A stretch of 38,936 nucleotides of DNA from Acidimicrobiales bacterium (lineage in GTDB: Bacteria; Actinomycetota; Acidimicrobiia; Spongiisociales; ZC4RG35): the NCBI GenBank assembly GCA_024103415.1, contig JAGFIR010000183.1, positions 1 through 38,936 of the forward strand, written 5' to 3'. Positions 23,604 to 33,032 of this stretch are shown piece after piece (within the stretch, counting starts at the first letter, position 1; every line of letters begins with the position of its first letter). The notes below the pieces were generated by a model. The model did no database searches, was not told the origin of the DNA, and saw only the letters and a list, made by a program, of their open reading frames with translations. A program made the position numbers and the translations under genes.

Positions 23604-24856
23604 TCGGCCTGGTCAACGGTGTCGTTTGGGGCCCCGGCGGGCCAGTTCGGTCCGACGTGTGGGTCGAGGGCGACACCGTCGTCGCGGTGGGTGCCGCCCC
23701 CGGGCCCGTCGAAGAAGTACGGGACGTGACCGGCATGCTCGTGGGGCCGGGCTTTGTCGATCTCCACGCCCACCTGCGGGACCCGGGCCAGACCTGGAAG
23801 GAGGACCTGGTCTCCGGGACCCGGGCAGCCGCGGCGGGCGGGTTCACGGCCGTGGTCGCCATGCCCAACACGACGCCGGCCACCGACACGGTGGACCTCG
23901 TCGAGGACATGAGACGAAGGGCCGGGCTGGAGGCCGTGGTCCTGGTGGTCCCGGCGGCCGCGCTGACCGTGAGGCGGGAGGGCAAAGAGCCGGTCGATCT
24001 CGAGGCGCTGCACGGGGCCGGGGTCCGGGTCTTCACCGACGACGGCGACTGGGTCTCCGATGACGCCGTCATCGAGGAGCTGATGATGGCTGCGGCCCGG
24101 CTTCCCGGAGCCGTGATCGCCCAGCACGCCGAGGAGCCCGTGCTCTCGGCAGGTGGTCACATGCATGAAGGGGAGTTGTCCCGGCGGCTCGGCGTCGCCG
24201 GGATCCCGCCGGCAGCCGAACACGAGGCCGTGGCGCGAGACCTGCTGATCGCGGCAGCCACCGGCGCCACCTATCACGTCCAGCACGTCTCGTCGGCGAG
24301 CACGCTCGATCTCGTCGCCGAGGCGAGGGAGAGGGGAGTGAGGGTGACGGTCGAGGTGACCCCGCATCACCTGGACTTCGACACCGGCGACCTCGAGAGC
24401 CTCGATCCCAATCTGAAGATGTACCCGCCCTTGCGCGAGCCGGGCGACCGGATCGCGCTCCGGGAAGCCCTCGTCGCCGGGCTCATCGACGCGGTCGCCA
24501 CCGATCACGCCCCGCATCTCGCCGGCGAGAAGGAGGTGGGGTTCGCGGACAGTGCCCGGGGCGTCATCGGGCTGGAGACGGCCGCCTCGGTCGTCTGGGG
24601 GGTGGGGCAGGACCCGGATCTGCTCTTCGGATCCCTCAGTGCCCGCCCGGCGCGCATCGCCGGCGTCGGGAGGCACGGGCATCCCGTCGAGCCGGGGTCG
24701 CCTGCGAACCTGGTGGTGTTCGACCCCGACCGTCGCTGGACGCCGCAGCAGTTCCACTCCAGATCGGCCAACAGTCCCTATCTGGGGAGGGAGTTGACCG
24801 GGCGGGTCGCCCTCACCCTGTACGAGGGAAGCATCGTTCACGAGGAGACCCCATGA
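23600..24856 (+). CDS. pyrC: Dihydroorotase
   Basis: PyrC closes carbamoyl-aspartate to dihydroorotate. The 418 residues are a class I dihydroorotase: metal ligands in DLHAHLRDPGQTWKEDLVSG, AAAAGGFTAVVAMPNTTP, FTDDGDWV in place of the usual D-D loop, QHAEEP, the histidine of YHVQHVSSAS, and ATDHAPHLAGEKE near the end. The family often replaces the carbamylated lysine with Asp, and no Lys is apparent at that place here. The start is GTG 23600. Overlaps on both sides (GTGA, ATGA) place it firmly inside the pyr operon. Confidence 0.95.
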   Translation: MIGLVNGVVWGPGGPVRSDVWVEGDTVVAVGAAPGPVEEVRDVTGMLVGPGFVDLHAHLRDPGQTWKEDLVSGTRAAAAGGFTAVVAMPNTTPATDTVDLVEDMRRRAGLEAVVLVVPAAALTVRREGKEPVDLEALHGAGVRVFTDDGDWVSDDAVIEELMMAAARLPGAVIAQHAEEPVLSAGGHMHEGELSRRLGVAGIPPAAEHEAVARDLLIAAATGATYHVQHVSSASTLDLVAEARERGVRVTVEVTPHHLDFDTGDLESLDPNLKMYPPLREPGDRIALREALVAGLIDAVATDHAPHLAGEKEVGFADSARGVIGLETAASVVWGVGQDPDLLFGSLSARPARIAGVGRHGHPVEPGSPANLVVFDPDRRWTPQQFHSRSANSPYLGRELTGRVALTLYEGSIVHEETP

Positions 24857-26010
24857 GCAGACCGGCGATCCTCGTCACCGCCGACGGAGAGGTCTTCCGG
24901 GGCGTCTCCGCCGGGGCGGACGGCGTGACCACGGGCGAGGCCATCTTCAACACGGCCATGACGGGATACCAGGAGATCCTCACCGACCCCTCCTACGCGG
25001 GCCAGGTGGTCGTCATGACCTCGTCGCACATCGGCAACTACGGCGTGACCGATCTGGACGCCCAGTCCTCCCGTCCCTCGGTGAGCGGGTTCGTGATGCG
25101 CGCCATGGCCCGCCGGCACTCCAACTGGCGCGCCCAGGGATCGTTGGAGGACTACCTGCGGCACCACGGCGTCGTCTCCGTCGCCGAGATAGACACCCGC
25201 CGGCTCACCCGTCACCTCCGGGACAACGGCGCCATGCCCGTCGCCATGGGCTCCGACGTCGACGAGGCGGAGCTCCGGCAGATGGCCGCCGGGGCTCCCC
25301 CAATGGAGGGGCTCGATCTCGCCACCAGGGTGACCACGCCTCATCCCTACCGCGTGGAGGCAGAGGGCATCTCCAGGGGGACCGTCGTCGCGGTCGACTT
25401 GGGTCTGAAGAGGGACATCCTCGACAACCTCACTGCCAGGGGGTACGACGTCGAGGTGGTGCCTGCGGGCACCAGCGCCGAGCAGATCCTTGCCCACGAC
25501 CCGAGAGGGGTGTTCGTCTCCAACGGGCCCGGCGACCCCGAGCCTCTGGTGGCGGCCACCGAGGCGCTGCGCGGGGTGCTGGGTAGGGTCCCGGTGTTCG
25601 GCATCTGCCTGGGTCACCAGGTGTTGGGGCTGGCCCTCGGCGCCCGCACTTACAAGCTCCCGTTCGGTCATCACGGTGGCAACCATCCCGTTCGCCGCTT
25701 CGCCGACGGGCTCGTCGAGATCACGGCCCAGAACCACGGGTTCGCAGTCGATCTCTGGTCGCTCACCGATTCGCAGCCACCTCCGCGAGAGGGCCTGGTC
25801 GACGCGGCTCTCCTCCCGCAGATCGCCGACACCCCCTTCGGGCCGGTTCGGCCCACACATCAGAACCTCAACGACGGGACGCTCGAGGGAATGGAACTGG
25901 TCGAGGTGCCCGCATTCAGCGTCCAGTACCACCCCGAGTCGGCACCGGGGCCGAGTGACGCCCGACCTTTGTTCGACCGCTTCACCCGCCTGATCGAGGG
26001 GGAGGGCTGA
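24853..26010 (+). CDS. carA: Carbamoyl-phosphate synthase small subunit
   Basis: CarA is the glutamine amidotransferase half that feeds ammonia to CarB. The 385 residues have the N-terminal CPSase_sm domain ([33 protein letters not shown]) and a class I GATase domain with [11 protein letters not shown], the nucleophile Cys in [29 protein letters not shown], and the His-Glu pair in [14 protein letters not shown]. It overlaps pyrC by 4 bp and shares one base with carB (TGATG). Confidence 0.97.
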   Translation: MSRPAILVTADGEVFRGVSAGADGVTTGEAIFNTAMTGYQEILTDPSYAGQVVVMTSSHIGNYGVTDLDAQSSRPSVSGFVMRAMARRHSNWRAQGSLEDYLRHHGVVSVAEIDTRRLTRHLRDNGAMPVAMGSDVDEAELRQMAAGAPPMEGLDLATRVTTPHPYRVEAEGISRGTVVAVDLGLKRDILDNLTARGYDVEVVPAGTSAEQILAHDPRGVFVSNGPGDPEPLVAATEALRGVLGRVPVFGICLGHQVLGLALGARTYKLPFGHHGGNHPVRRFADGLVEITAQNHGFAVDLWSLTDSQPPPREGLVDAALLPQIADTPFGPVRPTHQNLNDGTLEGMELVEVPAFSVQYHPESAPGPSDARPLFDRFTRLIEGEG

Positions 26011-29000
26011 TGCCGGCCCGCACCGACATCCGTTCCATCCTCCTCATCGGCTCCGGCCCGATCGTCATCGGGCAGGCCTGCGAGTTCGACTACTCGGGGA
26101 CCCAGGCCGCAAAGGCGCTTCGCAGCCACGGATACCGCGTGGTCCTGGTCAACTCGAACCCGGCAACGATCATGACCGATCCCCAGTTCGCCGACGCCAC
26201 CTATGTGGAGCCGGTGACCGCGGACGTCGTCGCCGAGATCATCGCCCGGGAGCGTCCCGACGCGTTGCTCCCCACCCTCGGTGGCCAGACCGCTCTCAAC
26301 GTGGCGACGGAGCTGGCGAAGAGCGGGATCCTCGAGCGCTACGGCGTGGAGATGATCGGCGCCGGCCTCGACGCCATCGACCGCGCCGAGGACCGGGGGC
26401 GCTTCAAGGAGACGATGGAGTCGATCGGCCTCGAGGTGCCGCGCGCCGGCTACGCCCGCTCCATGGAGGAGGCCCGGGAGATCGCCGCGGGCATCGGGTT
26501 CCCCGTGATGATCCGTCCCTCGTTCATCCTCGGCGGTGGGGGCACCGGGATCGCCAACGACGAGAGTGAGTTCGAGGAGGTGGCGGCCTACGGTCTGGCC
26601 GCATCGCCGATCCGTGAGATCCTCGTCGAGGAGTCGGTTCTCGGCTGGAAGGAGTTCGAGCTCGAGGTGATGCGGGACCGCCTCGGCAACGCCGTCGTGG
26701 TCTGCTCCATCGAGAACCTGGATCCCATGGGTGTCCACACCGGCGACTCGATCACGGTGGCGCCCATCCAGACGCTCTCCGATCGGGAGTACCAGGAGAT
26801 GCGCAACGACGGGATCCGCGTCCTCGAGGCCATCGGGGTTGCCACGGGCGGATCCAACGTCCAGTTCGCGGTGGACCCGAAGACCGGGCGAAGACTGGTC
26901 ATCGAGATGAACCCCAGGGTGTCGAGGTCATCGGCCCTGGCGTCCAAGGCCACCGGCTTCCCGATTGCCAAGATCGCCGCACTGCTCGCGGTGGGCTTCA
27001 CCCTGGACGAGATCGCCAACGACATCACCGGTGCGACACCGGCGTCCTTCGAGCCCGCCCTGGACTATGTCGTGGTCAAGGTCCCGCGCTTCGACTTTGC
27101 CAAGTTCCCCTCCGCGTCCACGGAGCTGACCACGTCGATGCGGAGCGTGGGCGAGGTGATGGCCATCGGCCGAACGTTCCCCGAGGCGCTGCAGAAGGCG
27201 CTGAGGAGCCTCGAGAACGGTCGTGACGGGCTCAACGCCGACCGGGCCGAGTCCCAGCTCTTGTCCGTCGACGACGACGCACTGGAGGGGCTGGTCGCCG
27301 TGCCCCGCCCGGAACGGATCATGGCGGTGGGAGAGGCGCTGCGACGGGGTTGGACCGTGGAGCGCGTCTCGGAGCTGAGCAGCATCGACCCGTGGTTCGT
27401 CGACGAGATCGCCGGTCTGGTCGAGCTCAGGAAGCGTCTCGAGACCGAGAGGGGCGACGGGATCCTCCGGGAGGCGAAGCGCGCCGGGTTCTCGGATCGT
27501 CAGATCGCCCATCTCTGGGGGATGACTTCTCGCGAGGTTCGCTCGACGAGGAAGTCCGCCGGGATCGTCACCACCTTCAAGACGGTTGACACGTGCGCCG
27601 CCGAGTTCGAGGCGCAGACGCCCTACATGTACGGGACGTACGAGGACGAGGACGAGGTCAGGCCCGCGGAGAAGCCGCGAGTGGTCGTGCTGGGCTCGGG
27701 GCCCAACCGCATCGGTCAGGGAATCGAGTTCGACTACTGCTGCGTCCACGCCGCGTACGCCCTCAAGGACGCGGGCTACGAGACCGTGATGGTCAACTGC
27801 AACCCCGAGACGGTGTCGACCGACTACGACACCTCGGACCGGCTCTACTTCGAGCCACTCACGGTCGAGGACGTCCTCTCGATCATCGACGCCGAGAAGC
27901 CGGACGCCGTGGTCGTCCAGCTCGGCGGTCAGACCCCGCTCAACCTCGCCGAGCCTCTGGCAAAGGCCGGGGTGCCGATCGCCGGCACCACCCCAGAGTC
28001 GATCGCCATGGCCGAGGATCGCGAGCAGTTCGCCGAGATCTGTGACACCCTCGGGATCCTGCAGCCGCCGTCGGGCATCGCTCATTCGGCGGCCGAGGCC
28101 GAGCACGTGGTCGACCGGATCGGGCTGCCCGTGGTGGTGCGGCCCTCGTTCGTGCTCGGAGGGCGCCGCATGCGGGTCATCTACAGCCTCGAGGACCTGT
28201 CGCAGTATGTGCGGGAGATCTACGGGGAGGGAGATCCGGTCGTTACCTCGAACCCGATCCTCATCGACCGCTTCCTGGAGTCGGCGATCGAGATCGACGT
28301 CGACGCCATCTATGACGGGAAGGAACTGCTGCTCGGGGGGATCATGGAGCATGTCGAGGAGGCTGGTGTCCATTCCGGCGACTCGGCGTGTGTCACCCCG
28401 CCACCGACCGTCTCCGACGAGATCATCAAGGAGATCACGAGGATCACGGGGGAGCTGGCCGCGGCGCTCGAGGTGCGCGGCCTGATCAACATCCAGTTCG
28501 CGGTCAAGGGGAACGAGGTGTTCGTCCTCGAGGCCAATCCGCGGGCCAGCCGCACGGTCCCGTTCATCTCCAAGGCCAGGGGCATCTCTCTCGCCGCCAT
28601 CGCCGCCAGGGTCATGTTGGGCGCCGACATCGAGTCGTTACGGGGAGAGGGTCTGATCCCGGAGGTGTCCGATCGGGGATTCGTGGCGGTGAAGGAGGCG
28701 GTGCTGCCCTGGAATCGCTTCCCCGGCGAGGACTCGATCCTCGGTCCCGAGATGAAGTCGACCGGGGAGGTAATGGGGATCGGCGTCGACGTCGGCGCCG
28801 CCTTCGGCAAGGCTCTGCTGGCCGCCGGCCACACCCTGCCGGACCGGGGCCGGGTCTTCCTCTCCTTCGCCGACCGTGACAAGCCGATGGGCCTGGCAGT
28901 CGCCCAGGCGTTCGTGATGCTCGGCTTCGACCTCGTCGCCACCGAGGGGACAGCCCGCTACCTGGCGCATCATGCCGTGCCGGCCGAGCCCGTTCACAAG

Positions 29001-29246
29001 ATTGGCGAAGGCCCCGACGACATCGGGACGCGGATCGAGCGGGGCGACATCCAGATCGTGGTCAACACTCCCCGGGGCCGGAGGTCACGGTCGGACGGGT
29101 CGGAGATCCGCAGGGCCGCCCGCACCCACTCCGTCCCGTGCATCACGACCATCCAGGGGGCCCTGGCGGCGGCGAGGAGCCTCCGCTCGGGCCGCGGGGC
29201 CATACTGCGGCCGAGGAGTCTCCAGGAATGGCATCAGAGCGTCTGA
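26010..29246 (+). CDS. carB: Carbamoyl-phosphate synthase large subunit
   Basis: CarB makes carbamoyl phosphate for both pyrimidines and arginine. The 1078-residue product has two ATP-grasp halves. The first starts [20 protein letters not shown] with [16 protein letters not shown]; the second starts near residue 555 with [20 protein letters not shown] and [19 protein letters not shown] helical oligomerisation domain lies between them, and the C-terminal MGS-like allosteric domain (from about 945, [20 protein letters not shown]) ends the protein. The length matches the family, with no break seen. Its end overlaps the pyrD start by 19 bp. Confidence 0.97.
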   Translation: MPARTDIRSILLIGSGPIVIGQACEFDYSGTQAAKALRSHGYRVVLVNSNPATIMTDPQFADATYVEPVTADVVAEIIARERPDALLPTLGGQTALNVATELAKSGILERYGVEMIGAGLDAIDRAEDRGRFKETMESIGLEVPRAGYARSMEEAREIAAGIGFPVMIRPSFILGGGGTGIANDESEFEEVAAYGLAASPIREILVEESVLGWKEFELEVMRDRLGNAVVVCSIENLDPMGVHTGDSITVAPIQTLSDREYQEMRNDGIRVLEAIGVATGGSNVQFAVDPKTGRRLVIEMNPRVSRSSALASKATGFPIAKIAALLAVGFTLDEIANDITGATPASFEPALDYVVVKVPRFDFAKFPSASTELTTSMRSVGEVMAIGRTFPEALQKALRSLENGRDGLNADRAESQLLSVDDDALEGLVAVPRPERIMAVGEALRRGWTVERVSELSSIDPWFVDEIAGLVELRKRLETERGDGILREAKRAGFSDRQIAHLWGMTSREVRSTRKSAGIVTTFKTVDTCAAEFEAQTPYMYGTYEDEDEVRPAEKPRVVVLGSGPNRIGQGIEFDYCCVHAAYALKDAGYETVMVNCNPETVSTDYDTSDRLYFEPLTVEDVLSIIDAEKPDAVVVQLGGQTPLNLAEPLAKAGVPIAGTTPESIAMAEDREQFAEICDTLGILQPPSGIAHSAAEAEHVVDRIGLPVVVRPSFVLGGRRMRVIYSLEDLSQYVREIYGEGDPVVTSNPILIDRFLESAIEIDVDAIYDGKELLLGGIMEHVEEAGVHSGDSACVTPPPTVSDEIIKEITRITGELAAALEVRGLINIQFAVKGNEVFVLEANPRASRTVPFISKARGISLAAIAARVMLGADIESLRGEGLIPEVSDRGFVAVKEAVLPWNRFPGEDSILGPEMKSTGEVMGIGVDVGAAFGKALLAAGHTLPDRGRVFLSFADRDKPMGLAVAQAFVMLGFDLVATEGTARYLAHHAVPAEPVHKIGEGPDDIGTRIERGDIQIVVNTPRGRRSRSDGSEIRRAARTHSVPCITTIQGALAAARSLRSGRGAILRPRSLQEWHQSV

Positions 29247-30145
29247 CCGTCGAGCTCGGGCCCCTCGAGCTGCGCACCCCGCTGGTGGCGGCCTCGGGGA
29301 CCGTGGGCGCGGTCTGGGAGTGGGCACAGGTCGCCGACACCGGGGTGTTCGGGGCGGCTGTCGCCAAGTCGGTGTCCCCGGAGCCGTGGCCGGGCAGGCC
29401 GGCACCCCGTGTCGCCCCGCTCCGGACGGGGATGCTCAACGGGATCGGCATCCAGAACCCGGGGATCGACGTCTGGGCCGATGAGAACGGGTCCCGGCTC
29501 GGTTCGACGGGTGTGCCGGTGTGGGGGTCGGCGGTGGGCGGTCATCCTGCGGGCTACGCCAGGGTCGCCACGGGTCTCGAGGGTGTCGGGGTGTCCGCAG
29601 TCGAAGTCAACCTGTCATGTCCCAATCTCGACGACGGCGAGATGTTCTCGTTCGACCCCGATCGCAGCGCCGGTGTCGTCGACGCGGTGAGGCATGCGGT
29701 CGCCGTCCCGGTCGGGGCCAAGCTCTCGCCCAACACACCCGATCTGCTCAGGGTCGGAGCGGCCTGTGTCGAGGCGGGGGCGGACTTCCTCGTCCTGACC
29801 AACACCGTCTTTGGCTTCGCCCTCGACCCCGAGACCAGGCGACCTCTCATCACGGGTGGTGTAGGCGGCTACAGCGGTCCCGGTCTCAAGCCCGTCGCCC
29901 TGCGGGCGGTATACGAGACGGCGCAGGCCATGCCCCGGGTCCCCATCGTCGGCTGCGGCGGCGTGGCCGCGGGCCGGGACGTGGTGGAGTACCTGATCGC
30001 CGGGGCGAGCGCCGTCGCCATGGGGACCGTGCTCATGGAGGATCCCCGTGCCGGCACCCGCATCCTCGCCGAGACCGAACGGGAGTTGGAGCGTCTCGGT
30101 GTGACGCGGGCTGCGGATCTCACCGGGTCGGTGCGGAGATGGTGA
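29228..30145 (+). CDS. pyrD: Dihydroorotate dehydrogenase, class 1B type
   Basis: PyrD oxidises dihydroorotate to orotate with FMN. The 305 residues have [48 protein letters not shown] with catalytic Cys131 (class 2 enzymes have Ser), PVGAKLSPN with the FMN-site Lys, and [16 protein letters not shown] and [20 protein letters not shown]. The sequence is of the 1B (NAD-linked) branch, which normally works with the Fe-S/FAD subunit PyrK, but no pyrK gene lies in this operon. ATG 29228 has GAGGAG 9 nt upstream; an earlier in-frame start at 29138 would add residues unlike the family. Confidence 0.93.
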   Translation: MASERLTVELGPLELRTPLVAASGTVGAVWEWAQVADTGVFGAAVAKSVSPEPWPGRPAPRVAPLRTGMLNGIGIQNPGIDVWADENGSRLGSTGVPVWGSAVGGHPAGYARVATGLEGVGVSAVEVNLSCPNLDDGEMFSFDPDRSAGVVDAVRHAVAVPVGAKLSPNTPDLLRVGAACVEAGADFLVLTNTVFGFALDPETRRPLITGGVGGYSGPGLKPVALRAVYETAQAMPRVPIVGCGGVAAGRDVVEYLIAGASAVAMGTVLMEDPRAGTRILAETERELERLGVTRAADLTGSVRRW

Positions 30146-30828
30146 CCCCGGTCCTGGTCGCGCTCGACCTTCCTTCGCTCCAGGGGGCTCTGGACCTGGC
30201 TCGCCGGGTCCAGCCTCACGTGGGAGGTTTCAAGGTGGGGCTGGAGCTGCTCATGTCGGAAGGCCCCCGGGCCGTGGCCGAAGTAGCCGAGCTCGGGCTC
30301 CCGGTCTTCGCCGACGCCAAGCTCCACGACATCCCGAACACGGTCGCCGGGGCGGCCCGCGCTCTCGGCCGGCACGGGGCCCGATGGGTGACCGTCCACC
30401 CAGGGGGGCGGGAGATGGTCCGGATCGGGGCGGAGGCCCTCGCCGAGGGGAGCGACGGGTACGGGGGGATCCTGGTGGTGACGGTCCTCACCAGCCTCGA
30501 CGCCGGTGACCTCGCCGACATCGGGATCGGACGGGCGCTGTCGGAGCAGGTGACAGCGATGGCGGCGCTGGCCGCGGGATCCGGCGCCGAGGGTGTCGTG
30601 TGCTCGCCCGGGGAGATCTCCGCCGCACGGGTCGGAGGGCCCGGTCTGACGGTGGTGACTCCGGGGGTCCGGCCCCCGGGACCTTCCGGCGACGATCAGA
30701 AGCGAGTGGCAACCCCGGAGGCCGCCCTGGCGGCCGGCGCCGACTGGCTGGTGATCGGTCGTCCCATCACCGCCGCCCCGGATCCGGCCGAGTCGGCGTC
30801 GGTCATCGCCGCGGCCCTTTCGAAATAG
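30139..30828 (+). CDS. pyrF: Orotidine 5'-phosphate decarboxylase, type I
   Basis: PyrF converts OMP to UMP. The 229-residue barrel has LVALDLPS, GGFKVGLELL, the catalytic DAKLHDIPNTVAGAA (DxKxxD), VTVHPGGREMV, VVTVLTSLDAGDL, VVCSPGEI, and the phosphate-binding VTPGVRPPG and WLVIGRPIT. This is the short type I form, whereas mycobacteria and streptomycetes carry the longer type II form. ATG 30139 overlaps the pyrD stop by 7 bp. It is the last gene of the pyr operon; a long perfect hairpin follows 3 bp after its stop. Confidence 0.94.
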   Translation: MVTPVLVALDLPSLQGALDLARRVQPHVGGFKVGLELLMSEGPRAVAEVAELGLPVFADAKLHDIPNTVAGAARALGRHGARWVTVHPGGREMVRIGAEALAEGSDGYGGILVVTVLTSLDAGDLADIGIGRALSEQVTAMAALAAGSGAEGVVCSPGEISAARVGGPGLTVVTPGVRPPGPSGDDQKRVATPEAALAAGADWLVIGRPITAAPDPAESASVIAAALSK

Positions 30829-30831
30829 GCC

Positions 30832-30868
30832 CATCGACCCTGGGGGCTCCCGCCCGGAAGGGTCGATG
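30832..30868 (+). terminator. 10-bp perfect hairpin after the pyr operon, reaching the kinase start codon
   Basis: CATCGACCCT (30832-30841) pairs perfectly with AGGGTCGATG (30859-30868) around a 17-nt GC-rich loop. It begins 3 bp after the pyrF stop and is a good candidate for a terminator without a U-tract, as often seen in actinobacteria. Its right arm includes the ATG at 30866 annotated as the start of the histidine kinase, so it could also control that gene's translation. Confidence 0.5.
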
Positions 30869-32068
30869 ACAAGACTGATGAGCCCTTCTTCCAGTTCCCT
30901 GCTGGCCATGCGCATGGGCCACGTGTATCTGCGCGCCCGTTGGTTCTGGGGCGTCGGCATGCTGTTGCTGCCCCTCGCCATCCGTCTCACGAGTGGTGAG
31001 TTCGGCGACACCTGGCTGGTCGCCGCCGCAGGCGCGGTGATGCTGACCCATGCCCTCGGCATGACGCTGTGGCAGATGCATTCCGTGGTGCACGCCGTCT
31101 TCGTCGACCTGGTGGCCACCCATCTGGCCGTGATGATCCTCAGCCTCGACCGGACCGATCACGCTGCGGTGCTCCTGGCCATGGTCGGCTTCACCCTGCT
31201 GATCATGCTCTTCACCCAGGGGGCCACCCGCGTGGCCGCCCTGGCCGTGAACGGCGCCTTCACCTTCGTCACCATCGGGATGGCCGACAACTGGGCGATG
31301 GAGTCCGTGTACGGGCCGTTCCTCGGCGCGGGGTTCGTGGCGGCGATAGTCATCGCGGTGATGGCCGCCTTCAACAAGAGGTTCGCCGAGCTGGAGATGG
31401 CCCGGGCCGTGACGCTCGGCATCGCCAGCCACGAGTTGCGCAACCGTCTCACCGGAGTCATCGGGGTGACGCAGCTCCTCACCGAGGACATGGTCGGGGG
31501 CGAAGAGGCCACGGAGCTGCTCCACATGGCTCACCGTGAGGCGGAACAGGCCGAGGCGGTGATCGATGACCTGTTGATGGTGAGCCGGACCGAGCGCGGC
31601 ATGACGCAGACCGCTCCCGCTCGCACCGACCTGGCGGAGACGGTGCGCAACGTGATCGCGACGTTCGAGAGCAGCGGCATGAACGTGAAGACCGAAGGCC
31701 TGGACGAGCCACTCTGGGTGCGAGCCGACCCGCTGCGATCGCCTCAGGTGGTGCGGAACCTGCTGAGCAACGCCCAGAGATACGGAGGCAGCGACATCAG
31801 GGTCGCAGTGATCGAGGGCGGTGGGTTCGTCTCCCTGTTGGTCAGTGATGACGGCCCCGGGGTCGACCGGGAGGACCTGCCGGGTCTCTTCACGCCTTAC
31901 CAGCGCACCAAGAAGAGCCAGGTGGAGCCGGGCTCGACCGGGCTCGGTCTCTGGATATCCCGAAACCTGATGAGGAGCATGGACGGTGATCTCGCCTACC
32001 GGCGGATCGACGATCGCACGGTGTTCGAGGCCACGTTCCCGATCTGCCCGCCCGGCGACGAATCCTGA
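30866..32068 (+). CDS. Membrane sensor histidine kinase (orphan)
   Basis: The 400-residue product has an N-terminal membrane part with about five or six helices (roughly 28-165) and no large extracellular domain. The dimerisation domain has H189 in ASHELRNRLTGVIG, and the ATPase domain has the N box VVRNLLSNAQRYGG, G1 SDDGPGVD, F box LFTPYQRTKKS and G2 GSTGLGLWISRNL. The signal is probably sensed within or near the membrane. No response regulator gene is adjacent. ATG 30866 lies inside a hairpin; ATG 30878 (codon 5) is a possible alternative start. The placement between pyrF and mihF is unusual. Confidence 0.9.
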   Translation: MTRLMSPSSSSLLAMRMGHVYLRARWFWGVGMLLLPLAIRLTSGEFGDTWLVAAAGAVMLTHALGMTLWQMHSVVHAVFVDLVATHLAVMILSLDRTDHAAVLLAMVGFTLLIMLFTQGATRVAALAVNGAFTFVTIGMADNWAMESVYGPFLGAGFVAAIVIAVMAAFNKRFAELEMARAVTLGIASHELRNRLTGVIGVTQLLTEDMVGGEEATELLHMAHREAEQAEAVIDDLLMVSRTERGMTQTAPARTDLAETVRNVIATFESSGMNVKTEGLDEPLWVRADPLRSPQVVRNLLSNAQRYGGSDIRVAVIEGGGFVSLLVSDDGPGVDREDLPGLFTPYQRTKKSQVEPGSTGLGLWISRNLMRSMDGDLAYRRIDDRTVFEATFPICPPGDES

Positions 32069-32100
32069 GGGATCGCTGCCGGAAAACCTCCGCTGCCAGC

Positions 32101-32106
32101 TATGGT
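32101..32106 (+). promoter_or_regulatory. Putative -10 hexamer TATGGT of mihF
   Basis: TATGGT lies 46 nt before the mihF ATG. It sits in the loop between CGCTGCC (32091-32097) and GGCAGCG (32125-32131), which could pair. GGGAG at 32140-32144, 8 nt before the ATG, is the likely Shine-Dalgarno sequence. Confidence 0.4.
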
Positions 32107-32152
32107 CGCGGGCCGCGGGCCGCGGGCAGCGTCCAGATCGGGAGACACGCAG

Positions 32153-32467
32153 ATGGCACAGCCGCCGAAATTGACTGACGAGCAGCGCAAGCTCGCGCTG
32201 GAAAAGGCCGCCGAGGCGCGACGCGTCCGGGCCGAGGTCAAGGAGCTCCTGAAGACGGGCTCCATGACCCTCTCCGAGTTGTTCTCACGGGCCGAGACCG
32301 ATGACATCATCGCCGGGCTCAAGGTGGAGTCGTTGATCGCTTCCATGCCGGGGACCGGGAAGATCAAGGCGAAGAGGCTCATGGAGAGCCTCGACATCGC
32401 CGAGAACCGGCGCATCCGCGGCTTGGGAGACAGGCAGAAGGAGGCGCTCCTCGCCGAATTCTCCTGA
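32153..32467 (+). CDS. mihF: Integration host factor, actinobacterial type (MihF)
   Basis: MihF is the actinobacterial nucleoid protein, unrelated in fold to proteobacterial IHF, that binds and bends DNA. The 104 residues match it along the whole length: a long N-terminal helix (LTDEQRKLALEKAAEARRVR), VKELLKTGSMTLSELF, then an S13/H2TH-like part with VESLIASMPGTGKIKAKRLM and ENRRIRGLGDRQKEALL. ATG 32153 has GGGAG 8 nt upstream. In most actinobacteria mihF is followed by gmk and rpoZ; here the next gene is a different kinase that begins immediately at the mihF stop, in the +1 frame. Confidence 0.93.
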   Translation: MAQPPKLTDEQRKLALEKAAEARRVRAEVKELLKTGSMTLSELFSRAETDDIIAGLKVESLIASMPGTGKIKAKRLMESLDIAENRRIRGLGDRQKEALLAEFS

Positions 32468-33032
32468 GCTCGTCGTCGCCATCTCGGGCCGTCCGGGCTC
32501 GGGAAAGAGCGTGGTGGCGAAGGCGCTGGCCGAGGTCCTGTCGGTCGATCACGTGTCGGCCGGCGACTTCATGCGCGAGATGGCGGCAGAGCGCGGCATG
32601 TCCATCCTCGAGTTGTCGCGGGTCGCCGAGAGCGACGACGCCATCGATCTCGAGATCGACGCCCGCACCTCCCGGCTCGCCGGATCTGGTCGCAGCTTCG
32701 TGATGGATGCCCGGCTCGGATGGCACTTCATCCCGCACTCGGTGAAGGTCTTCCTCGACGTGCGGCCCGAGGTGGCCGCCGCCCGGGTGTTCGGCGCCGG
32801 CAGATCGGCGGAGAAGGAGAACGTGAACCTCGACGCCACCGTGCGGGCCATCGCCGAAAGGACCGAGTCGGAGCGGGAGCGCTACATCGAGTACTACGGG
32901 ATCGACTACCTCGATCCGTCCCACTACGACCTTGTGGTGGACACGTCCGACCTGACCCCCGAGCAGGTGGTGGAGCGGATCGTGGAGCACCTCCGGGAGC
33001 GGGATATGGTGAAGGAAGACGGGGCCGGGTAA
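32466..33032 (+). CDS. P-loop nucleotide kinase resembling archaeal-type cytidylate kinase
   Basis: The frame codes for about 188 residues: ELVVAISGRPGSGKSVVAKA with P-loop GRPGSGKS, then HVSAGDFMREMAAERGMSIL, DDAIDLEIDARTSRLA, VFLDVRPEVAAARVF and the long block RYIEYYGIDYLDPSHYDLVV. The SAGDFMRE/AAERGMS and YYGID..D.S.YDLVVDT blocks are those of archaeal CMP kinase (CmkB) and not of Gmk, whose guanylate-binding motifs are absent. It occupies the gmk position between mihF and rpoZ. No ATG, GTG or TTG precedes the P-loop in this frame; the first, GTG 32511, would cut the P-loop off. The start given is the first codon after a +1 step at the mihF stop. CMP/dCMP kinase activity is inferred. Confidence 0.75.
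   Translation, partial: ELVVAISGRPGSGKSVVAKALAEVLSVDHVSAGDFMREMAAERGMSILELSRVAESDDAIDLEIDARTSRLAGSGRSFVMDARLGWHFIPHSVKVFLDVRPEVAAARVFGAGRSAEKENVNLDATVRAIAERTESERERYIEYYGIDYLDPSHYDLVVDTSDLTPEQVVERIVEHLRERDMVKEDGAG

Noticed and set aside
26928-28373. 481-codon minus-strand frame opposite carB
   Set aside because: Shadow of carB; no recognisable motif and no start signal.
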